In this document: piece after piece, positions 1 to 9,438 of the stretch
Layout: each line of letters opens with the position of its first letter
Position numbering within the stretch: the first letter of the stretch is position 1
From: Helicobacter sp. MIT 11-5569
GTDB lineage: Bacteria > Campylobacterota > Campylobacteria > Campylobacterales > Helicobacteraceae
Assembly (NCBI RefSeq): GCF_000765695.2
Contig: NZ_JRPB02000002.1
Span: forward strand, 62,001 to 126,000
Reading direction: 5' to 3'
DNA length: 64,000 nt
Translations under genes and position numbers: made by a program
Notes under the pieces: model-generated
Databases searched by the model: none
Told to the model about the DNA's origin: nothing
Seen by the model: the letters and a program-made list of their open reading frames with translations, nothing else

Positions 1-1
1 G

Positions 2-787
2 GAATCTAATTTAAGTAGCACTTTAGCAACTTTGCTTAAAAAGTCTATGTATGATAGATATGGCAAGCAACACGACAAAGAAAATTTTGATTTTGATACA
101 ATTTTGCAAAATGTGAGTGTGGAATCTTATAAAGCATATCGGAATTTGGTGTATGAAACAGAAGGTTTTATAGAGTATTTTAAGCAAGCAACTCCTATTT
201 ATTTTATCCAGCAATTAAACATCGGCTCGCGCCCAAGCAAGCGTAAAGATACACAAAATGTGGAAGATTTGCGCGCGATTCCTTGGGTGTTTGCTTGGAT
301 GCAGAATCGTTCTATAATTCCTGCATGGTATGGCTTAGGAAGTGGGCTTGAAGCAGCTTTTAAACAATATGGAGATAAAGAAATTTTCAGACGATGCTAT
401 AAGGAAGATTTATTTTTTAAAACAACGCTTGATAATATTTCGCAAGCTTTCTTAAAAGTGGATTTAGAGATTGCTAAGCATTATAGTGATTTTGTAGAAA
501 ATAAAGTATTGCGGGATTGTATTTGGGAGAGAATTGAAAAGGAATACCATTTGACAATGCAATGGCTTTTATATGTGCGCGAAGAAGAGCATTTATTGGC
601 AAGTGAAAAGCTTATTCAAGAATCTATTTTGCTAAGAAAACCTTTTTTAAGAAGTCTTAGCTTTTTTCAATTGCATTTAATGCGTGCTTTTAAAGAATCG
701 CAATATGCAGAACAAAAAGAACGTATTGCTAAACAGATTGTAACAACAATTGTTGGAATCGCACAAGGTGTTAGAAATACAGGGTGA
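2..787 (+). CDS. ppc: Phosphoenolpyruvate carboxylase, C-terminal part (partial at window edge)
   Basis: The reading frame is open from base 2, so the N-terminal two thirds lie upstream of the window. About 261 residues are visible. They contain family signatures: IGSRPSKRK, then DLRAIPWVFAWMQNR and WYGLGSG, a late ESILLRKPF block, and the C-terminus GIAQGVRNTG, which matches the conserved terminal NTG of PEP carboxylases. The enzyme makes oxaloacetate from phosphoenolpyruvate and bicarbonate in the cytoplasm and replenishes the citric acid cycle. The TTG at 32 is internal, not a real start. Family assignment is firm; completeness cannot be judged. Confidence 0.93.
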   Translation, partial: ESNLSSTLATLLKKSMYDRYGKQHDKENFDFDTILQNVSVESYKAYRNLVYETEGFIEYFKQATPIYFIQQLNIGSRPSKRKDTQNVEDLRAIPWVFAWMQNRSIIPAWYGLGSGLEAAFKQYGDKEIFRRCYKEDLFFKTTLDNISQAFLKVDLEIAKHYSDFVENKVLRDCIWERIEKEYHLTMQWLLYVREEEHLLASEKLIQESILLRKPFLRSLSFFQLHLMRAFKESQYAEQKERIAKQIVTTIVGIAQGVRNTG

Positions 788-832
788 TTTTTGTTTTATG
801 TATAAATTTTGATAGAGATTCCTAAAATATAC

Positions 833-838
833 TATAAT
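833..838 (+). promoter_or_regulatory. -10 box (TATAAT) upstream of the TcyP-like gene
   Basis: TATAAT lies 42 bases before the start codon at 880 in an AT-rich stretch with no obvious -35, as is usual for Campylobacterota vegetative promoters. Confidence 0.55.
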
Positions 839-879
839 TGCGGCTTTAAAAGTTTTTAATTTTTATAAAAGGAATTTTT

Positions 880-2265
880 ATGAATTATGAGTTTTTTAGC
901 CACTTTTTACGACTCTCTAGCCCGCAAATCTTAATGATTTTGACAACACTTTTTGTAATATTTTTCATTATCAAAAAAATGTATGATAAGAAAATTAGTT
1001 TTGCAGCTAGAATGCTTTTTGCACTTTGTGTCGGTCTTTTGTTGGGTTTTGTTTTGCAATACTTAGCGGATTATCCTAGCGCAAATGAAGCTAAAGCAAT
1101 AATTTGGTTTGATGAAGCAAAACACTGGTTTGGATTTTTTAGTGCTGTATTTGTGGCATTTATCAAAATGCTAGTGATTCCATTAATTTTTTCTTGTATT
1201 GTGAAAGTTATTATAGAAATTGATAAAGATGTTAAAATCTCTTCTTTGCTTAGTGTTAGTCTTTTTTGGATACTTTTTAGCACGGCTTTAGCCGCGATTG
1301 TGGGCTTAAGTTTAGCAGTTGTATTTGACTTGGGGAAAAATATAATCTTAGATGAGGGGACAAGACAGATTAGAGAAATTGCAACTTTAACAAGTATTCT
1401 ACAAAACCTAATCCCTAGCAATATTATTAATGCAATGAGTAAAGAAAATATTATCGCCATAGTGATTTTTGCCTTTTTTGTTGGGATTGGCGGAAAACAT
1501 ATTAGCAAACAAGAAGAATATGAAAAGTCTTTTACAAGCTTTAAGAATCTTGTTAAAACTTTCTATGGCATTATGATGCAAATGACAGGAGTGGTGATTC
1601 ACTTTATGCCTTATGCTGTGGTATGTATGATGGCAAATGTTCTTTTAAGTAATGGCTTTGAAGCAATTAAAACAGCAGGACTTTTTATTATTTTGACTTA
1701 TGTTGCAATGCTTTTAATGTTTGGAGTGCATTTTGTGTTGTTGTTCTCTCAAGGATTAAATCCGCTAATTTATATCAAAAAAGCCTTCCCGGTTTTGCTT
1801 TTTGCTTTTAGTTCTCGTTCAAGTGTCGCAACTTTACCCCTTAATATTTCTACTTTGCAAGATAAATTTGGAGTTTCATCAGCAGTCGCTAATTTTGTAG
1901 CAAGTATTGGCACAACAACAGGGCTTAATGGTTGTGCTGGATATTTTCCTGCAATGGCTGCAGTGTTGGTTGCAAATTTATTGGGAGTAGAAATTGATTT
2001 TAGCTTTGCTTTAATGATTATTTTGGTTGCAGTGCTTGGCTCACTTGGAATCGCAGGAGTTCCCGGAAGTGCTACAATGGCTGCTTCTATTATGCTTGCT
2101 GGAATTGGGTTTGGGGATAATTTTATGCTGCTTAGTCTTGTTTTAGCAGTAGATCCTATTGTGGATATGGCACGCACAGCAAGCAATGTTTCAGGTGCTA
2201 TGACTTCAGCACTTTGCACAGCAAAAAATCTTAAGGCGTTAGATAAAAAGATTTATAAGGGTTAA
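880..2265 (+). CDS. Sodium:dicarboxylate symporter family, probable L-cystine transporter (TcyP-like)
   Basis: 461-residue integral membrane protein of the DAACS/SLC1 family. The re-entrant loop motif SSRSSVATLPL (around 310-320) and the late motif DMARTASNVSGAMTSALCTAK correspond to the serine-rich loop and the substrate/sodium-binding helix of this family. Length and the N-terminal segment with a KISFAARMLFAL-type repeat of TcyP (about 463 residues) favour cystine uptake over glutamate or C4-dicarboxylate uptake. Preceded by AAAAGGAATTTTT and ATG. It stands alone with its own promoter. Family is certain; substrate is inferred. Confidence 0.85.
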   Translation: MNYEFFSHFLRLSSPQILMILTTLFVIFFIIKKMYDKKISFAARMLFALCVGLLLGFVLQYLADYPSANEAKAIIWFDEAKHWFGFFSAVFVAFIKMLVIPLIFSCIVKVIIEIDKDVKISSLLSVSLFWILFSTALAAIVGLSLAVVFDLGKNIILDEGTRQIREIATLTSILQNLIPSNIINAMSKENIIAIVIFAFFVGIGGKHISKQEEYEKSFTSFKNLVKTFYGIMMQMTGVVIHFMPYAVVCMMANVLLSNGFEAIKTAGLFIILTYVAMLLMFGVHFVLLFSQGLNPLIYIKKAFPVLLFAFSSRSSVATLPLNISTLQDKFGVSSAVANFVASIGTTTGLNGCAGYFPAMAAVLVANLLGVEIDFSFALMIILVAVLGSLGIAGVPGSATMAASIMLAGIGFGDNFMLLSLVLAVDPIVDMARTASNVSGAMTSALCTAKNLKALDKKIYKG

Positions 2266-2297
2266 AAGTCCTCTAAATAGAGTGTAAAACATTATTA

Positions 2298-2303
2298 TAT
2301 AAT
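2298..2303 (+). promoter_or_regulatory. -10 box (TATAAT) upstream of the NhaC-like gene
   Basis: TATAAT within ATTATTATATAATGC, about 92 bases upstream of the ATG at 2395. No convincing -35 is seen. Confidence 0.5.
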
Positions 2304-2394
2304 GCTTAGAACTCCTAAGCAAGGACAAATTTTATTGCAAACTTGAAAAATGTTGCAAGCATAGGTTAGAATGCCAACTTTAAAAGGAGCAAAA

Positions 2395-3903
2395 ATGTAT
2401 GCAGATTCGGCATTAAGCCTTGTTGTGCCTATTGTGGTGATTATTTTAGTCTTTGTTACAAAACGTGTTGTGCTATCACTTTTTGTTGGAATTGTGATTG
2501 CTGGGATAATGCTAAAAGATTCTGTTTTTAGCATTGCAAGTTATGTATTTTCTACAATTTCTTCTGTATTTTATAGCAATGGAGAGGTGCAAAGCTCGGC
2601 AATTTATGTTTTTGGATTTTTGATTCTGCTTGGTATTTTGACAGAAATGATGAAATGCTCTGGCGGAATCTCTGCTTTTGTAACATGGGCTAGACAAAAA
2701 GTAAATAGCCCAAAAAGTTCGGAGTTTTTAGCATTTTTTGCTGGAATCGTTATTTTTATTGATGATTATTTTAATGCTTTAAGTGTAGGGCAGATTGCGC
2801 GCCCGCTTAATGATGCAAACCATTCTAGTCGTGAGCGTTTGGCGTATATTATTGATTCTACTTCTGCTCCTATTTGTATTTTAATGCCCATTTCAAGTTG
2901 GGGAGCATATATTTTAGGAATTATGGGGGGAGTTTTTGGAGTAGATAAAAGCTTTGATGTATTGACAAATAGCATTGCTGGGAATTTTTATGCGTGGTTA
3001 GCATTGCTTGGAGTGTTTTTAACGATTCTTTGGCAAGTAAATTTACCCCAAATGGTAAAGTATCAAAATGTTGATGTGTTGGAGTTTGAAGAAATCAAAG
3101 AGCATAGTGGTGGAAATATGTGGCTTTTGTTATTGCCGCTTGGCGCATTATTTGTATTTGTTGGTTTTTTTATTTTTTATAGTGGATATAGAGTTGTAGG
3201 CAATTTTGATATTATCGCAATGCTATCTGAAGCACAAACAGGATTCTCTCTTTTTTGGGGTGGAATTTGCGCACTTTTTGTAGCGTTAATCTTATCTTTT
3301 AAAAAAATTTCCATACAAGAATATCTACTTATTGTAAAAGATGGCTTTTTGTTAATGTTGCCTGCAAACTTGATTTTAGTTTTTGCTTGGGCGATTGGAC
3401 CTGTAATTAAAGAAGATTTGCAAACAGGCGTGTATTTAGCAAATTTAAGTAAAGAGCTTTTAAGCAGTGGCGCGCTTTCTCCGCACATCGCGATTCCTAT
3501 GATTTTATTTGTTGCTTCTAGTTTTATTGCATTTTGCACAGGCACAAGCTGGGGGACATTTGCAATTATGCTTCCAATTGGAGCTGGAATCGCATTAAGC
3601 AATGATGTGAATTTGAATCTTGCAGTATGCGCTGTTTTATCAGGTGCAGTTTATGGCGACCACGCATCGCCTATTTCTGATACGACTATTCTATCTGCTA
3701 CAGGGGCTGGTTGCTCTGTGCATAGCCATTTTGCTACACAATTTCCTTATGTAACAACAGTCGCTTCAATCGCGTTGCTATCCTTTGGGATTGCTGGGTA
3801 TTTTGATGCGCTATTAGCGGGATATATTTTTGGAATCCCAGCAATGATTTTGGTATTTTGGTTGTATAAAACAATCTTTGCAAAGAATGTGTTGCGTTTA
3901 TAG
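2395..3903 (+). CDS. NhaC-family Na+/H+ antiporter-like membrane protein
   Basis: 502-residue polytopic membrane protein. The region GDHASPISDTTILSATGAG (around residues 420-440) with the preceding GTSWGTFAIMLPIGAG are hallmarks of the NhaC/MleN ion transporter group. An in-frame ATG exists at 2371, but AAGGAG lies 5 bases before the ATG at 2395, which gives an N-terminus MYADSALSLV that enters the first helix directly, so 2395 is preferred. The 3' end overlaps moeA (opposite strand) by six bases. Whether it exchanges Na+/H+ or organic acids cannot be told from sequence. Confidence 0.85.
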   Translation: MYADSALSLVVPIVVIILVFVTKRVVLSLFVGIVIAGIMLKDSVFSIASYVFSTISSVFYSNGEVQSSAIYVFGFLILLGILTEMMKCSGGISAFVTWARQKVNSPKSSEFLAFFAGIVIFIDDYFNALSVGQIARPLNDANHSSRERLAYIIDSTSAPICILMPISSWGAYILGIMGGVFGVDKSFDVLTNSIAGNFYAWLALLGVFLTILWQVNLPQMVKYQNVDVLEFEEIKEHSGGNMWLLLLPLGALFVFVGFFIFYSGYRVVGNFDIIAMLSEAQTGFSLFWGGICALFVALILSFKKISIQEYLLIVKDGFLLMLPANLILVFAWAIGPVIKEDLQTGVYLANLSKELLSSGALSPHIAIPMILFVASSFIAFCTGTSWGTFAIMLPIGAGIALSNDVNLNLAVCAVLSGAVYGDHASPISDTTILSATGAGCSVHSHFATQFPYVTTVASIALLSFGIAGYFDALLAGYIFGIPAMILVFWLYKTIFAKNVLRL

Positions 3904-5124
3904 GCGATTGATACAATCTTGCTTTTCTTCTCCAAAATTTGCAAAGAAAGGTAAAACTTTTAGCATATCACCTTCTTTGATTTCTCCATAGCTTTCGTCT
4001 AAAAGCACAAGAGCGTTGCTTTGTGCCATTGGGGTAACTTCCCCAGAACCATACTTGCCATTTTTGGTAAAGTGGATATTTTCTTTACAAATAGAGCCTA
4101 GTAATGCTTCAGTGCGTGCTTTGCGTTTTAAGTTTGCTGCTGCTTTTAGGCAAATGTATTGGGGATAATGTGCATTTGCGCCGCTTAATTGCATTAAAAA
4201 AGGAAGGATAAGTGTGCGTAACATTACACCACCTGCTAGGGGATTTCCGGGCAGTGCAATGATAAATTTTTGCTGAAAATATGCGACCATAATGGGTTTT
4301 CCTGGTTTTATCTGCACGCCATTAATAAGGATTTTTGCTCCATTTTGCTCTAAAACTTGACGGATAAAGTCTGCTTCACCTTTGCTAGCACCCCCTGTTG
4401 TAAAAATCACATCACTTGGAGTGTCAAACGCAAGCTTTATTGCTTCTAATGTATCTTGCAAGATTCCACCATAAGTGCTAGAAAAATGCAGAGATTTTAA
4501 GATTCCTTGCACCATTGTGGCATTAGAGTTATAAATTTGTGAAGTATTTGCTATCTCCCAAGGTTCTTTTAGCTCATTTCCACTTGTAAAAACTACAAGG
4601 TTTAGGAGCTTAAAAACACGAATATGGCTAATACCTTGTGTGGCAATAAGCGTTAGATATTCCGCATTTAAGAGTGTGCCGCGTTTGATGAGTAAAGTAT
4701 TTTGTGTAATTTCTTCTCCGCATTTTCTAAGGTTTGCGAAGGCTTGTAAATGCTTTGGAGTAGTGATATGTGTAGAATTGTTAAACCCGCCTTCAATCTC
4801 TTCAAAAGGCACAACGCAATTTGCGCCTTTTGGAATCTTCGCTCCTGTCATAATTTTTACGCAAGCGTTTTCTTCTAAAATGATTTCTTGTAAATCTCCC
4901 GCAAAAATAGTTGTTTGGATTTTTAGGGTTTTATTGGAATCTTTAGCATTTAGCGCATAGCCGTCCATCGCGCTATTATCAAAGCTTGGAAGAGATTTAG
5001 TCGCATAAATATCTTGTGCTAGGATTCTATTTTGTGCGCACTCTAAGGGGAGAATTTCTGAAGTATTATTATAGGTTTTAGTGCTTTGTTCTAAGAGTTC
5101 TATGGCGTCTTTTAGTGTGTGCAT
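3898..5124 (-). CDS. moeA: Molybdopterin molybdenumtransferase MoeA
   Basis: 408 residues. MoeA inserts molybdate into adenylylated molybdopterin in the last step of molybdenum cofactor synthesis. Seen are the N-terminal domain with SFDNSAMDGYAL (around 50), the MoCF/MogA-like core with FTTGGASKGEADF (around 238), the PGKP loop and ALPGNPLAGG (around 295), and the small C-terminal beta domain. It is the last gene of the minus-strand selA-selB-NifS-like-moeA series, with a 9-base gap to the preceding gene. The grouping suggests a unit devoted to molybdenum and selenium enzymes such as formate dehydrogenase. Confidence 0.95.
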   Translation of the reverse strand: MHTLKDAIELLEQSTKTYNNTSEILPLECAQNRILAQDIYATKSLPSFDNSAMDGYALNAKDSNKTLKIQTTIFAGDLQEIILEENACVKIMTGAKIPKGANCVVPFEEIEGGFNNSTHITTPKHLQAFANLRKCGEEITQNTLLIKRGTLLNAEYLTLIATQGISHIRVFKLLNLVVFTSGNELKEPWEIANTSQIYNSNATMVQGILKSLHFSSTYGGILQDTLEAIKLAFDTPSDVIFTTGGASKGEADFIRQVLEQNGAKILINGVQIKPGKPIMVAYFQQKFIIALPGNPLAGGVMLRTLILPFLMQLSGANAHYPQYICLKAAANLKRKARTEALLGSICKENIHFTKNGKYGSGEVTPMAQSNALVLLDESYGEIKEGDMLKVLPFFANFGEEKQDCINRL

Positions 5125-5133
5125 TGTTATCCT

Positions 5134-6153
5134 TTATGCTTGAAGTTGGCGAAGTTGGAGATATTTTTGTGCAATTTTTTGTGCAATTTGTGGAATCAAA
5201 CTTGGAGCAATTTCTAAAAAGCTAAGGCTAATAAGCTCCCTTGCTTGTGCTTCAGAATATCCCATTAAACGCAAAACAAAAGAGGGTTGATTAAATCCAA
5301 AAAGGCATTCTTGCCCATTGATGATATGGATTCCATCAAAAATTAGGCTTTGGATAAGATTTCTTGCTTTAATGCCTTTTAAGCCTAAAGATAGAGTGTT
5401 TGGGGGAGTTTGGTAAAAATAATAACATTCTTCCCCTAAGATTGCTTGTAAGCTATGAAAGAAACTTTGGGACAAATCGAGTTTTTCTATTTTTTGGCGT
5501 TTTTGCATAATTGCTTCTGCAAAGACTGCATAGAGGTTTTGGATTTCTAAATAAATGCTTGGGATTCCATAAAAACTTGTTTGGTTAGAAGTTAGGATTC
5601 CAAAAGGGCGCATTAAGCCTAGATTTTCCCCATTTAAAAGTAGCATATCTGCTTTAGGCAAAGGGAGATTTAAAGGAATCGTGTAGCTAATATCAATGAT
5701 TTTTAGCACATTTGCAGGTAAGGATTCTATGGAATTTTGCGTCAAAATATCTTCATTGATATGTGGGAGTATGAAGCAGTCCGCTCCAGAATCTAAAGCA
5801 TTGTTTAGAAGTTTTTGTGTGATAAAACCTGTGGTGGAATCTGGCAAAAGTGGAATAATGCTTGATTTGCCTTCTAGTTGTAAATACGCTTGATAAAGTA
5901 AAGAATGTCCGCTTAGCGCAAGCGCGACTTTGTAATGGCGTGCTAAAAATTGTAACAAAAAATAAAAGGATTCTAAATTAAAACTAAAAGGGCGCGCAAT
6001 TTGTGCATTTAAAAGAGCGCAAAGCTCGGCATTGTCTTTGCGGAGATTTTGCAAGGCATTTGGGGTAATTGCTTGATAGTTGCAAGTTCTAGTTGTGAGC
6101 AATTTTGCATTTAAATCTTGATTTAACTCTGGATTTTGCAGTTTATCTAGCAT
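5134..6153 (-). CDS. Degenerate class V aminotransferase / cysteine desulfurase-like protein
   Basis: 339 residues with the faint outline of a NifS-type fold. There is a substrate-loop-like stretch LALSGHSLLYQAYL (around 78-91), an aspartate in KIIDIS (D154) where the PLP ring-binding Asp is expected, and ADMLLLNGENLGL (168-180) where NifS proteins have SGHK. The Schiff-base lysine appears to be replaced by Asn177, and no obvious catalytic-cysteine loop is seen. It sits 9-10 bases from both selB and moeA, so it is co-transcribed with them. A non-enzymatic or altered role in selenium or sulfur delivery is possible but inferred. It could also be a diverged enzyme whose lysine I have misaligned. 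Confidence 0.55.
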   Translation of the reverse strand: MLDKLQNPELNQDLNAKLLTTRTCNYQAITPNALQNLRKDNAELCALLNAQIARPFSFNLESFYFLLQFLARHYKVALALSGHSLLYQAYLQLEGKSSIIPLLPDSTTGFITQKLLNNALDSGADCFILPHINEDILTQNSIESLPANVLKIIDISYTIPLNLPLPKADMLLLNGENLGLMRPFGILTSNQTSFYGIPSIYLEIQNLYAVFAEAIMQKRQKIEKLDLSQSFFHSLQAILGEECYYFYQTPPNTLSLGLKGIKARNLIQSLIFDGIHIINGQECLFGFNQPSFVLRLMGYSEAQARELISLSFLEIAPSLIPQIAQKIAQKYLQLRQLQA

Positions 6154-6162
6154 TGAGATTCC

Positions 6163-7995
6163 TTATTTAAATGTGCGCTTTCCATTATCATTACAAATAT
6201 CTGCAAAGCTATCTAAATAATCTAAATAAGTGATGAGGTATTTGCGGCTTAAATTTAGGTGTTTTTTGAAATTATTAAAATCCAAATAACCTTCTGTTTT
6301 AATAATTGTGCGCATAAGTTCTAAGAGTTTTGTTAAATGTTCTGCGCAAATAAAGAGTTTATGGCTTAAGCGCAAGACTTTCTTCTCGCTGGTTAAGCGT
6401 TTAAAAATCATATCTCCGCTTTTTCTATCAATATCTAAACTCTCATATAAATTATAGGGTGCCATTGGCTCATAGCCTTGTTCGTATAAAGTGGTGTAAA
6501 GGGTGTTGTAAAGATAGTTTTTTACACTTTGTGTGCCTTCTAAAATTGTGGTATTTTCTAAGGATACAAAAAAGGATTCTACTTTACGCAGCATATTTTG
6601 TTCTAGTAATTCATCAAGCACATCTTGGGCAAATTCTTCGGCGATAAAGCTTTGCTTTTGGCTTAAAAGCGCAGCACTTAAAAGCGCGTTTTTGTTTTTG
6701 GCTAAAAGATTTGTTATGACACTTTTAACAAGTTTTCTTGAAGCTTTTGAATAGGCAATCAATTCTTTTTTGCAGACAAAGCATTGTGGAATTTCAGCGG
6801 CAATTTCTAAGGCTTTATCTTGTGGAATCCTAAAGCGTTGCATTGCACTAATTAAACCAAAACCTTTTTTGTGCGCTTGTAAAAGAATCTCAAACGCTCC
6901 TTTTAAATCTTTATTGCTCAAATGCTCTAAATATTGCAATTTTTGAGATTTTTTCATCGGATCGACAATTGGGCTTAGGATTCTCCCGCCACCTAATGTT
7001 TGGTTATCATCGCGCAAAATAAAGCGTTCATCAAAAATGCTAAAAAGTGGAATCTTAGTTTTTAGTGTGGCAAATTTTTTCTTTGTATCTAAAAACAAAA
7101 CACGACAAGAGCAACGTAAAGCCCCGATATAGAGCATAATTTCGCTGTTGTGTTCAATTTCACAAAAGCTTTGAATTTCAACTTCAACTCTATCAAATCC
7201 ACGCAAATACCCTTTTTTTGTAAGTAAATCCCCACGTTGAAGGGCATTGTGTGAGATTCCGCTAAGATTAATCGCTACGCGCCCCCCATTATAGGCAATC
7301 TCTGTATTTTCTCCATGGCTTTGGAGATTCTTAATGCTTAAGGGCTGTTCAAGTTGTGCGCACCATACTTTATCTTGTATGCTTAAGTTTCCGTCCATTA
7401 ATGTCCCGCTCACAACACAACCAGAACCTTTAAGTGTGAAAACTCTATCAATGTAATAGCGAAAAAAGCCCAAATCACCACGTTCTTTTTTTGGGAGAGA
7501 AAAAAGCGTATTTTTGAGCGCACTAATGCTGTCTTTATTGTGGATTGAAGCGGTAAGAATTTTGTATTGTAGGTTTTCAAAATTTGCAAAAAGTGTAGCT
7601 ATTTCTTTGCTGCGTTCTTTAAGCAAAGAATCACTCACTAAATCACTTTTGCTAAGCACAACAATGTATTGCGTGATTCCTAATAAATATGCGATTCTTA
7701 AATGCTCTATACTTTGGGGCATTACGCCTTCATTTGCGGCAATAACAAGCATTGCATAATCTACACCAAATGCCCCTGCTATCATATTTTTCACAAGTTT
7801 TTCATGTCCTGGGACATCAATAAAAGCGATATTTTTATCACCTTGTGTGAGATTTGAAAAGCTTAAATCAAGCGTGATTCCACGCTCTTGTTCTAGTGTT
7901 GTGCTATCTCCCCAAAAGCCATTGAGTGCAGTAATCAAACTCGTTTTTCCATGGTCAATATGCCCCATTGTGCCAATGATTAAATTTGTGTGCAT
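6163..7995 (-). CDS. selB: Selenocysteine-specific elongation factor SelB
   Basis: 610 residues. SelB is the GTPase that brings Sec-tRNA to UGA codons marked by a SECIS element. The G domain shows GHIDHGKTSL (P-loop, residues 11-20), DVPGHE and SKSD (G3 and G4), followed by EF-Tu-like beta domains with a short GDLLTKKGYL stretch. The C-terminal 250 residues hold the winged-helix repeats that bind SECIS RNA. The start overlaps the end of selA by 16 bases, which indicates translational coupling. Length is normal for the family. Confidence 0.96.
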   Translation of the reverse strand: MHTNLIIGTMGHIDHGKTSLITALNGFWGDSTTLEQERGITLDLSFSNLTQGDKNIAFIDVPGHEKLVKNMIAGAFGVDYAMLVIAANEGVMPQSIEHLRIAYLLGITQYIVVLSKSDLVSDSLLKERSKEIATLFANFENLQYKILTASIHNKDSISALKNTLFSLPKKERGDLGFFRYYIDRVFTLKGSGCVVSGTLMDGNLSIQDKVWCAQLEQPLSIKNLQSHGENTEIAYNGGRVAINLSGISHNALQRGDLLTKKGYLRGFDRVEVEIQSFCEIEHNSEIMLYIGALRCSCRVLFLDTKKKFATLKTKIPLFSIFDERFILRDDNQTLGGGRILSPIVDPMKKSQKLQYLEHLSNKDLKGAFEILLQAHKKGFGLISAMQRFRIPQDKALEIAAEIPQCFVCKKELIAYSKASRKLVKSVITNLLAKNKNALLSAALLSQKQSFIAEEFAQDVLDELLEQNMLRKVESFFVSLENTTILEGTQSVKNYLYNTLYTTLYEQGYEPMAPYNLYESLDIDRKSGDMIFKRLTSEKKVLRLSHKLFICAEHLTKLLELMRTIIKTEGYLDFNNFKKHLNLSRKYLITYLDYLDSFADICNDNGKRTFK

Positions 7996-9368
7996 TGTGT
8001 TCCTTTAAGGAGTGCGTTAAAAGATTCTACAATGCGTTTAGATTCCCCTTCTAAAAGCGTGCGCATATCTAAAATGAGTGCAGAATTTTCTAAGCGCGCA
8101 ATGATTCCATTCTTGCGCAAATATTTTTCTAGTTTGCTTTCATTTAAGTTTAGAGTATTTAAATCTTTTGCATAAAATGCTACGCCAAAAGATTCTAAAT
8201 AATGGTTTGGCATTGCCCCACCACCGCTATAACTTTTGGTCGGAATGACTTTAGGGCTAAAACAAGATGGAATCTCTTTTGCGAGAAATTCTGCTTCTTG
8301 TTGCAATATTTTTGTATCTTTTAAGAGCATAAAAGCTGTTGGAATCTTGTGGATTTTTCCTTGTAAATACGCATTTAGTGTTGCTTCAAGCGCGGCAATG
8401 GTGAATTTATCGACCCGCAACATTCTTAAAAGTTGGTTTTGTTTAAGCTTGTCGATAAGTGCTTTTTTGCCAAAGATAATTCCAGCTTGCGCACCTCCTA
8501 AGAGTTTATCCCCACTAAAACTGACAAGGCTAGGATTAAGCGCGGCGATTTTTTCTAAAGAAGGTTCAAAGTCTCCAAGTTGCGATTCTAACAAGCTAAA
8601 ATATCCGCTTCCTAAATCATAATAATCAATAAGATTTTTTGCTTTTGCGAGATTTGTGAGTTCTTCAAATTCTACTTCTTCTGTGAAGCCATTAATTGCG
8701 TAGTTTGATTTATGTGCTTTAAAAAGCATTGCAGAATTTTCGCAAATGGCGTTTTCATAATCCTTTAAATGTGTTTTGTTTGTCGTGCCAATTTCACGCA
8801 AAATTGCACCAGAATCTTCCATAACACGTGGAATCCTAAAGCTGCCACCAATTTCTATTAGCTCACCCCTTGAGATAATCACTTCTTTATCTTTTGCAAA
8901 TGTGTTAAAAATTAAAAACACAGCAGCTGCATTGTTATTGACAACTAGCACATCTTCTGCATTTAAAAGTGCTTTAAAAAGCCCTTGTAAATGGATATAA
9001 CGTTCGCTTCTTGCGCCTTTTTGCAAATCATATTCTAAATTGTTATAGCGGGTTAAAAGCGGCGCAATTTCTTGCAAGATTTCTTGTGAGAATACACTGC
9101 GTCCTAAGTTTGTATGCACGATAATTCCTGTGGCATTAATAAGAGATTTTAAGGATTTTTGTGTCGCATTTTGGTAATTTTTGGCAATACAATTGACACA
9201 AGATTCCAAACTTAGAATTTCTCCTCCTTGAAGTAAGCTTTGGCGGTAGCTTTCTAAAAACTCTGCAGTTAGTTTTTTAAGCAATGTTTGATTGGGTGCA
9301 TTTAGCACTGTATTGAGTGCGCATAGGAGTTTATCTGTTTTTGGAATCTGTCTTAAAAGCGTTTGCAT
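7980..9368 (-). CDS. selA: L-seryl-tRNA(Sec) selenium transferase SelA
   Basis: 462 residues, a PLP enzyme converting Ser-tRNA(Sec) to Sec-tRNA(Sec) with selenophosphate. Seen are INATGIIVHTNLGRSVFS (around 77-94), the NNNAAAV loop (144-150), the DLGSGYF stretch (251-257) and the PLP lysine in FSGDKLLGGAQAG (K288). It is first in the selA-selB-NifS-like-moeA operon and divergent from the universal stress gene. selD and the Sec tRNA are not in the window. Confidence 0.96.
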   Translation of the reverse strand: MQTLLRQIPKTDKLLCALNTVLNAPNQTLLKKLTAEFLESYRQSLLQGGEILSLESCVNCIAKNYQNATQKSLKSLINATGIIVHTNLGRSVFSQEILQEIAPLLTRYNNLEYDLQKGARSERYIHLQGLFKALLNAEDVLVVNNNAAAVFLIFNTFAKDKEVIISRGELIEIGGSFRIPRVMEDSGAILREIGTTNKTHLKDYENAICENSAMLFKAHKSNYAINGFTEEVEFEELTNLAKAKNLIDYYDLGSGYFSLLESQLGDFEPSLEKIAALNPSLVSFSGDKLLGGAQAGIIFGKKALIDKLKQNQLLRMLRVDKFTIAALEATLNAYLQGKIHKIPTAFMLLKDTKILQQEAEFLAKEIPSCFSPKVIPTKSYSGGGAMPNHYLESFGVAFYAKDLNTLNLNESKLEKYLRKNGIIARLENSALILDMRTLLEGESKRIVESFNALLKGTQCTQI

Positions 9369-9438
9369 TAATACTCTTTTGGTGGATTTAGTTTTTCTAA
9401 GCTTACTGCATTCTTACTTTATTTTCTGTGAAATTTGC

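Noticed and set aside
1907-1930. TGGCAC motif as a sigma-54 promoter
   Set aside because: It lies within the TcyP-like coding sequence, and no TTGC element follows at the required spacing.
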